A DNA stretch of 64,000 nucleotides from Meta bourneti (taxonomy: Eukaryota; Arthropoda; Arachnida; Araneae; Tetragnathidae). How positions within the stretch are numbered: the first letter of the stretch is position 1; every line of letters begins with the position of its first letter. Both the position numbers and the translations under genes were made by a program. Positions 57,656 through 64,000 of the stretch are shown piece after piece. The notes beneath the pieces are model-generated. The model saw only the letters and a program-made list of their open reading frames with translations. It was not told where the DNA came from and did no database searches. The stretch spans positions 103,413,780 to 103,477,779 of the forward strand of contig OW119933.1 of NCBI GenBank assembly GCA_933210815.1, read 5' to 3'.

Positions 57656-59084
57656 AACCAACGTTTTCAGTCATGAATTTCAACACATCAAAAAATAAAA
57701 ACCGCTAGACTATTGAAAATTTATAATGAACTTTGCCATTGTCTACTAAAAAAATCAAACCAAATATTAAAACAACTGTTAAATCAATGAAATGTCACTA
57801 TCAAATTAAATTCTTTATTTACTTTTTGTTCTTTTTTTGTAACAATGTATGATAAATATAAATAAAATAAATAATACATGGTAGGCAACTTTCATGGGTG
57901 TTTTGGCGACCCTCCCATAAGTCACAGAGAATCCATCTGGACCTTGGTCTATTCTTCAAATGCCAACGGTTTGTACATTCGAAAACAACCTGTCGTGGAT
58001 CCGACACCTAACTACGGCTAAGTCGGCCACGACTGTGATAAGTGCACAGCTTCAATCTGCTGCGTTAACCGCGAAGGAGACCATATTGCCCTTTCGAGTT
58101 CATATCCCAAATGAGATTTTGAAAAGGAAATACACTGTTAGTGTCTAAAAGCATGTCATATCCGTAAGCCCGAAAACTGGTCGAAACCCGAACTGGCTGA
58201 TATCGATACTGCTACTGCGACTGCGACCGGGATCAGTGATTCGGTAGCAACGAAAACTGTGACTGAGTATCGGTGATTTGGTAGGGGTGACAGCTGGTTG
58301 ATTGATGATTCCCTCGATGGAGTGTGGCCCTTTGACAGATTCGGGTTTTCCTAGAGGATGATTAGGATTTTCAACGGGATATTAAAGAAGGTTCTATGAC
58401 ACACCAGGTTGCCGCGCATTTGGCTAAATAAATAAATTCGACGGTTTACAGGAAAGTTCAGAAGGAAACTTTTTTAAATTCGCTATTTTAAATGATGCTA
58501 GAATTTTTTTTCTATTTTTATGGTTTCGTTAAAACAAAATTTTCTTTTTAACATCTTGTAAATTATTTAGGTGCCTCTGAAAGCCTTTATAAATTGAATG
58601 GGTCTAAATCAGGGGGCAGAGGATGATTATTTGATTTCGCTAGTGAATAGAATAAGAACATGGCTGTATGCTGATTTTTTTTACATTGAGAAATTTCTTT
58701 TATTCTGTAAGATAATTTCACTCTTTCGTTATACTTACATATTGTTGCTTTATAATTCAAAGATTAATTATCTGTATTAACAAAGGGAAGAAAGAGTTTT
58801 AAAAGTGTGTGAAGGTAATGTGATTGAAATGCCATCATAGTAATTTTAAGAATTCGTCATTTTTCATATGAATAAAATATGCTTTCCATGGTAACATTAA
58901 GAAGCTCTAATAAGCAATTTACTCTCTCATTTGCCCCTTTTATATTCTGAATCCGAAGCTGCGTTTTGACATTCATTTCTTGAATACGTAATTTTTTACT
59001 GTGCATTTCTTCATCGTTTTATGAGTTTCTGCAATCTTTAAAGTTCGTCTTAAGAGGAAGCAGTTTCAGGGGAAGGATCAACGC
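57656..59084. other. Non-coding stretch, unrecognised GC-richer patch
   Basis: 57890-58450 is less AT-rich and has 60-codon frames on both strands that I cannot assign. Confidence 0.4.
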
Positions 59085-60935
59085 AATGATGTTTATAACG
59101 GTAATGAATGCATTCTGAAATATCGTAATGCAAGTACAAAAAGTATGACTGAATGTTTAATTTTTAAAGCGTATAATTTATTTTTCTATTATAAAATTGA
59201 TTCTCTGGAATTCTTTGTCAGACTATGTTACCATGGAGTGTGTGAATTTGTTTTCAAAACAAATATAAATGTTACTCGTTAGAATATTTCCTGTTTGTTT
59301 TAGTAATCAATAATGTACTTTCACTCAGCTTATCAATTTGGAGTACTTAAGAGAATCTCTCCCTCCATTGTCTTTGAGATTGATCCCGGAACGTCGCCAA
59401 TAGCGTTGTGTTGCTCCAGTGTGACATAAATTAACTACTTACCCTCCACATTTTTATTAATAGTTCATAAAAATTGTATTTTTTATGAATTAATCTATGG
59501 GACAGAAAATGTTGAAACAAGTCAAAAGTTACTGGATTGTTCCCAGTAAGGTTTGACTTGTTTATAACAATTTTGGAAAATATAAAAAACTGAAAATAAC
59601 TTGAGAATAAGTGGGAAACCAGATAAAAAGTAAGTAGTAGTTGGATACGATTTGAAACCAATTCCCACTTCAAGATCGAAGGGTTGCATGACTTGCATGG
59701 AGATTGCAAATGTTAAATCTGAAGGACGAAAAAGAATGTCAGGAAGAAAAACAAGGGTAAACGAGACTATTTATGAAAACCAAAAGTATGAAAATTTTGT
59801 TAAATCTAGAGAGCAAATTTACTCCTCTTATTTATGGCTTACTCGTAATTTCTTGCATAAGTTGAATAAACACCTCCACAATGAGGCTAATGAAAAATTG
59901 CCATAATATTTTATATTCGGTAATTTTCTTTTATATATATTTTCAGATATTTCCTTAGTTCATTACTTTATTCTGTTTCATGTTGATCTTTTTAATTAAT
60001 TTGTGCATGGTCATGGCCGACGAACAATTTACTACAAATGGCGAGACCTTTTGATAAAAAAAATACATTTCGACGGAATTGCAAAAGCCTTTTGAGGGTA
60101 GCAAAATAGCATTTTTATCTTTTTACTATTTCATTTATTTTTCAATAAATGCCGGGAACAGAAATTGTCTTGTTACACATACGGTGCAAAAAATTTTTCT
60201 TGAACTAACCAATATTTTAGATAAGAGTAATTAATTTAAACGACACACACACTTTAAGAGTAAAAGTAGGTATGTGAATTATTTATTTAATATAAATAAA
60301 ATTCAATAATTTACATTCAATTAGAAGCAAATTAAACAAATATTCTAATGCATATCTCTTGATTTTAATGTTTGATTAATTATAAAATTTAATTTATATG
60401 AAATAAAAATGTCGATATATTTTAATCTGCAAAAACCAGTTATGAGCAAGTGTTAAGTTACCTGCGCCTAGTAGCTCAAAATGACGAACCATCACTGTCA
60501 GGAAGAGAAAAATGTATTAGTTTATTGAGGGGGAAAGTGTCTTTAGGAAAAGAAATAACGGGCTTAATATAAAAACGGCTCAACGGCGGAATAAAAATGT
60601 TTAATTCAGTTTAAACTGGAGGTTTATTGAGTAGTATCGTGTTTGGCTAAATTGAAAAAAAATTTACAAAGGATGTTTCGGTTGTTCTGTACGAAAAGTA
60701 AAAGCGTTTCGATCTGGGTTCTTCGACGTAAGCCACGACACTACTAACTGAGCCATACACTCCCATTGCACAACGAATTACTAAATAAATAGAAGCGATC
60801 TACTGCTACGAATGGCTGAGATATTTTACAATCAACCAGATTCAGTTTGGAATCACAATCACAATTTAGAATCACAGATATTCATCAGTAGCAGTCACAG
60901 TTAGAACTGTTACTGTGAAATCACTTTGTAACATC
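59085..60935. repeat. Old dispersed repeat, copy 2, interrupted
   Basis: Blocks 59085-59745 and 60490-60935 correspond to 49790-50545. They are separated by unrelated sequence (59750-60470) and interrupted by a SINE-A fragment. The tRNA-like box pair (GTGTATGGCTCAGTTAGTAG and CCCAGATCGAAACGC, minus strand, 60705-60765) is better preserved than in copy 1. Confidence 0.6.
59355..59448 (+). repeat. SINE-A 3' fragment
   Basis: TTGATCCCGGAACGTCGCCA, GTTGTGTTGCTCCAGTGTGA and tail AATTAACTACTTACC. Confidence 0.8.
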
Positions 60936-62235
60936 CCTACTACCGCTAAATGTGGTATGAAAAAGGGCGCCGGTCCTATCGTTGCCACAAAGTTTCTACT
61001 AATGCTTCAACTGAAATCTAAATGTTGCCGGTGTTCGACTATATTTTTGGTTGACTGTACAATCCAGCAAGAGCATTGAAAACTTTGTGGATCAACGACC
61101 GGAGTCGTTCATCATCATACTCAGTGATTTTAATTGAACTCCCTCCCAGAAAATGAGTACATCAGTAACCTGATGATTATTTGATCAGTCACTACCAAAA
61201 CATTTCTGAGTGCATTCATTTTCGCTTTAAAAAATTCTAACATCGTCAATCAAGTTCTATTTTAACAGTAAAATATAACGGGGATATTCGGGATGATTTT
61301 CTTCCACTCAAAACGAAACTTCTGCTAATCATATTGGAAAACACTTTTTCTTTTCCATAAATTCTAGATAAATTAATTCATTTGTTGTTTTTTGCGAAGT
61401 TTGAAGTTTTGTTTGAATTTTGTTCCCCATTTCATATTTGTGTTGCCCGTTGTGTTGCTCCAGTGTGACGTGAATTGAAAAATACCAATACCAATACCCC
61501 ATTTCATACCACTCAATCTAACAAGTTTCAAGAACTCGGGACGGAAAATCGGAGAAAAATATTTTATCTTTCTTTCTGCCCTCCCCAACCTATCACTTTC
61601 TTAATCTATCCCTCAACGAAAAGGATTGCCGTTTTTAGCAATTAATGGCAGATTCAAAATATAAATTAAGTCATTGAAGTTCATTCTGCAATTTCACGCA
61701 TGCGCAGTTTGTTAGTATGAAAGAGCCCGACTGGACATATTAGCCAAATGGGAGTTTATTTACTGCCGGCTGACTCAATGAGGACAATCTGAGCACGTTT
61801 CCATGAGTTCTAATTAACGAGCCAATTTCAAAGAACGGGCGAAATTTTTGTAAGTCAGTTTGCATTAAGTCATTGACGTGAATTGAGCTGTCCATTTTTT
61901 TATTTGCTGTTGATGGCAGATAATTGACAAGCTGTTACCACATTTGCAATGTTCGGTTATACTGTGGATCACAAATGCGTTCGTTCAAATAATTCAGAAT
62001 GATTTTTCAAACTCGTTTTGGTTCACAACTTTTACTTAAACGTAAATCTCAACACTTCCTTTTTGGGAAAAATAAATTAAATATTTTCACTAATTGTATT
62101 TAAATTGATTGTATCAATTTAATTATCAAAAATTGTAGAAGGATAAGTTCTGCTTATGAACACAAGGAAAAACCAAGAAAATGGTATTGCAAACCTCAAT
62201 ATTTCTTCCTCAGTAGCAGACTAAACCGTTTTACG
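60936..62235. other. Non-coding stretch with a SINE-A tail fragment
   Basis: CCGTTGTGTTGCTCCAGTGT at 61446-61465 continues to ACCAATACCAATACC (61498). Otherwise nothing recognised. Confidence 0.5.
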
Positions 62236-64000
62236 GGGGCACTTAATCCATAGGTATATGCACCTGAAAATACGAAAACATCAGACTTGACTTTTTCCAT
62301 CTAGAATAAGAATGTTTTTAATAATTTGTCCTCTTTATAAAATTGAAATGTACCATTCCATTATTCATTCAAATTCTCTTCTATTTTTCGACCGGTCCGC
62401 GGTGGCCCGGTTGGAAGAGTAACGGAGTAGCAAAACCGAAGGGTTGCGAGTTTGAATCTAGCCAAACACCGTCGTGTACAAAGGGGGCTGGTGCTCGTTA
62501 AATCTGTCATGGTCTCAAATGCCCTTACGTTGGCGTAGTGTGGAAGTTTGGAGAGTGGGGTGCCAGCTCAGGTGTTGCCTCGTCATCTGACCATGGTTCA
62601 AAATTACGTGGTGTTGTCCTCGGATCTTTCCCTTTGGGATTTATCCCGGACAATCACCAATAGCCCGTTGTGTTGCTCCAGTGTGACGTTAATTGAAATA
62701 CCCCCATTTTTCGACCATGATCTCAATGATTACTTTCACAGCCAGTTTTTCATAAAATACTCAGCTCAGGATTTGATTTTTTCTTGTTTTGTTAGAACAC
62801 ATGATCTTGCAAAACAGGTATCAAAGCAGTCAAATGTCTAGCTTCTCAGGCAGAAGGGACCCATTACAGTTTGTAAACCTCTGAGCCAGCTCAGATTTTG
62901 GGAAGAATTTAAGCAGTTTAAATACTACGAAATAGTAGATGCATAAAAGATGAGGAAAAGGTTCGAGATTGCCTTTTTAATAGGAACATCAATTCCTAGA
63001 GCTCCCTCAAGCATAAAGGAAAAATATAAGTAATATACAGATAATATTGTCAGCACCGAGTCAAAAGAACAGATCTGTAATTTTATATTCTCATCCAAAT
63101 GCTTTTTCTGGACTTATTTGCTGTTTCATACTTTGCTAAAGGCACAAGTTCTAATTTGTAGCCATAACACCAAAAATACCTCAATTTCACCATATCATTA
63201 TTTTCCTTCAGCATAGAATCTTTAAACATGTTTAACTCCAAAACAATGATTTTGCAGATTTGTCATGATGCCAATGATATGGGTATCCGCTACTTTCCTC
63301 ATTTGGTTTCTGGCCGGTATATGAGGAGATGGGTGCCAAGTTCTAAGGACCCAAAACATAAGGGTGGTGGTAGTTGAATTTATGTCGCACTAAAGAAACA
63401 CAATGAACTATTGGCAACGGTCTGGGATCAGTTCCGAAGAAAAAATCCCATGTAATGGTAATATCGCACTGAGCAACACAATGGGCGATTGGCGAATGTC
63501 CGGGATCAATCACGAAGGGAAAGGATATCTGAGGACAGCACCTTGTAATTTTGAACTATGGTCAGATGACATGTTCAACACCTGAGTTGGCTCCCCACTC
63601 TCCAAACTTCCACACTATGCCAACGTGAGAACATTTAGGGCCATGGCAGATTTAACGTGCCCCTGCCCCATGTACATGATGGTCTTTCGTTGGACCAAAT
63701 TTCGAACTCGCAACCCTCCGAATGCTAATCCGTTGCTCTTCCAACCTGACTACCGCAGCCCTGAACAACACCTCATAATTTTGAACCACTGTTAGATGCA
63801 GTGGTCAACACCTGAATGTGGAGACATTTGAAGCTATGACAGATTCAACATGCACCAGCCTCCACGTATACAACAGTCTTACGTTGGACCAAGATAAGGG
63901 ATACAAACATAAGGGGGATAAATATTACAAGTATAGAGACAACAATAAATTAAAACAATAATTGGTAATGATCTATATGCACAAAATAAATTCTGAAAAC
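62236..64000. repeat. 1.4-kb dispersed repeat, copy 2 (runs off the edge)
   Basis: Collinear with 28371-29805 apart from small indels, an extra 17-18 bases near 63945, and a 312-bp SINE-A insertion. Carries the same nested SINE-A arrangement at 63365-63895. Confidence 0.9.
62394..62705 (+). repeat. SINE-A, full-length, with target duplication
   Basis: GGTCCGCGGTGGCCCGGTTG head to TTAATTGAAATACCCC tail. ATTTTTCGACC is present exactly on both sides (62383-62393 and 62706-62716), and occurs once in the matching unoccupied site of copy 1. This copy defines the family limits. Confidence 0.95.

Noticed and set aside
59652..59906. 84-codon frame with a basic region
   Set aside because: The related block at 49790-50545 does not keep the frame, so it is repeat sequence.
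1..64000. CRISPR arrays, rRNA genes, bacterial operons
   Set aside because: None seen; the repeats are dispersed or inverted, not regularly spaced, and the gene structures are eukaryotic.

Overview
The window is eukaryotic, AT-rich and gene-poor, and looks like intergenic or intronic DNA from an arthropod. A spider or related chelicerate is my best guess, from the general style of the two tRNA-derived SINE families and the transposon set. That taxon call is inference: nothing in the window identifies a species. Almost everything recognisable is a transposable element or its remains. The only good host-gene signal is one short exon at 31660-31752 that looks like exon 1 of enolase-phosphatase E1, together with a decayed tandem copy of it.

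Layout, left half. 1-1116: decayed hAT (ZBED5-like) transposase, running off the left edge. 2021-3155: a 260-bp dispersed repeat, then an 870-bp foldback element. 3163-7794: a heavily frameshifted Gypsy element with its 3' LTR. 8474-9030: two tRNA-derived SINEs tail to tail. 9277-14409: a young Gypsy-like element with two 321-bp LTRs that look identical; it has lost most of pol in frame, and a Tc1 element (10278-11686) sits in its gag. 17208-19110: hAT relic flanked by clustered AACCGGTT motifs. 19653-21220: SWIM zinc finger plus Ulp1-type protease pseudogene. 23550-25203: second Tc1 element. 25977-30600: SINEs, a 200-N gap, the first copy of a 1.4-kb repeat, and a transposase tail.

Layout, right half. 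31190-31950: duplicated enolase-phosphatase-like exon. 32344-32874: hAT deletion derivative with a perfect 8-bp target duplication. 34310-34870: Gypsy fragment. 35267-38880: two direct 1.06-kb copies plus related foldback elements. 42552-47996: SINEs, a transposase with its core deleted, a coding-like palindrome and two foldback elements. 51616-54827: piggyBac-like gene with an intron and a C-terminal cysteine-rich domain, a solo LTR, and a mariner. 56132-64000: SINEs, foldbacks, an old diverged repeat, and the second copy of the 1.4-kb repeat with a SINE inserted that the first copy lacks.

There is no operon-like cooperation between genes here. The relations are nesting and age. Target duplications, identical LTRs and empty sites allow relative dating. 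No CRISPR array, rRNA or credible functional tRNA was seen.
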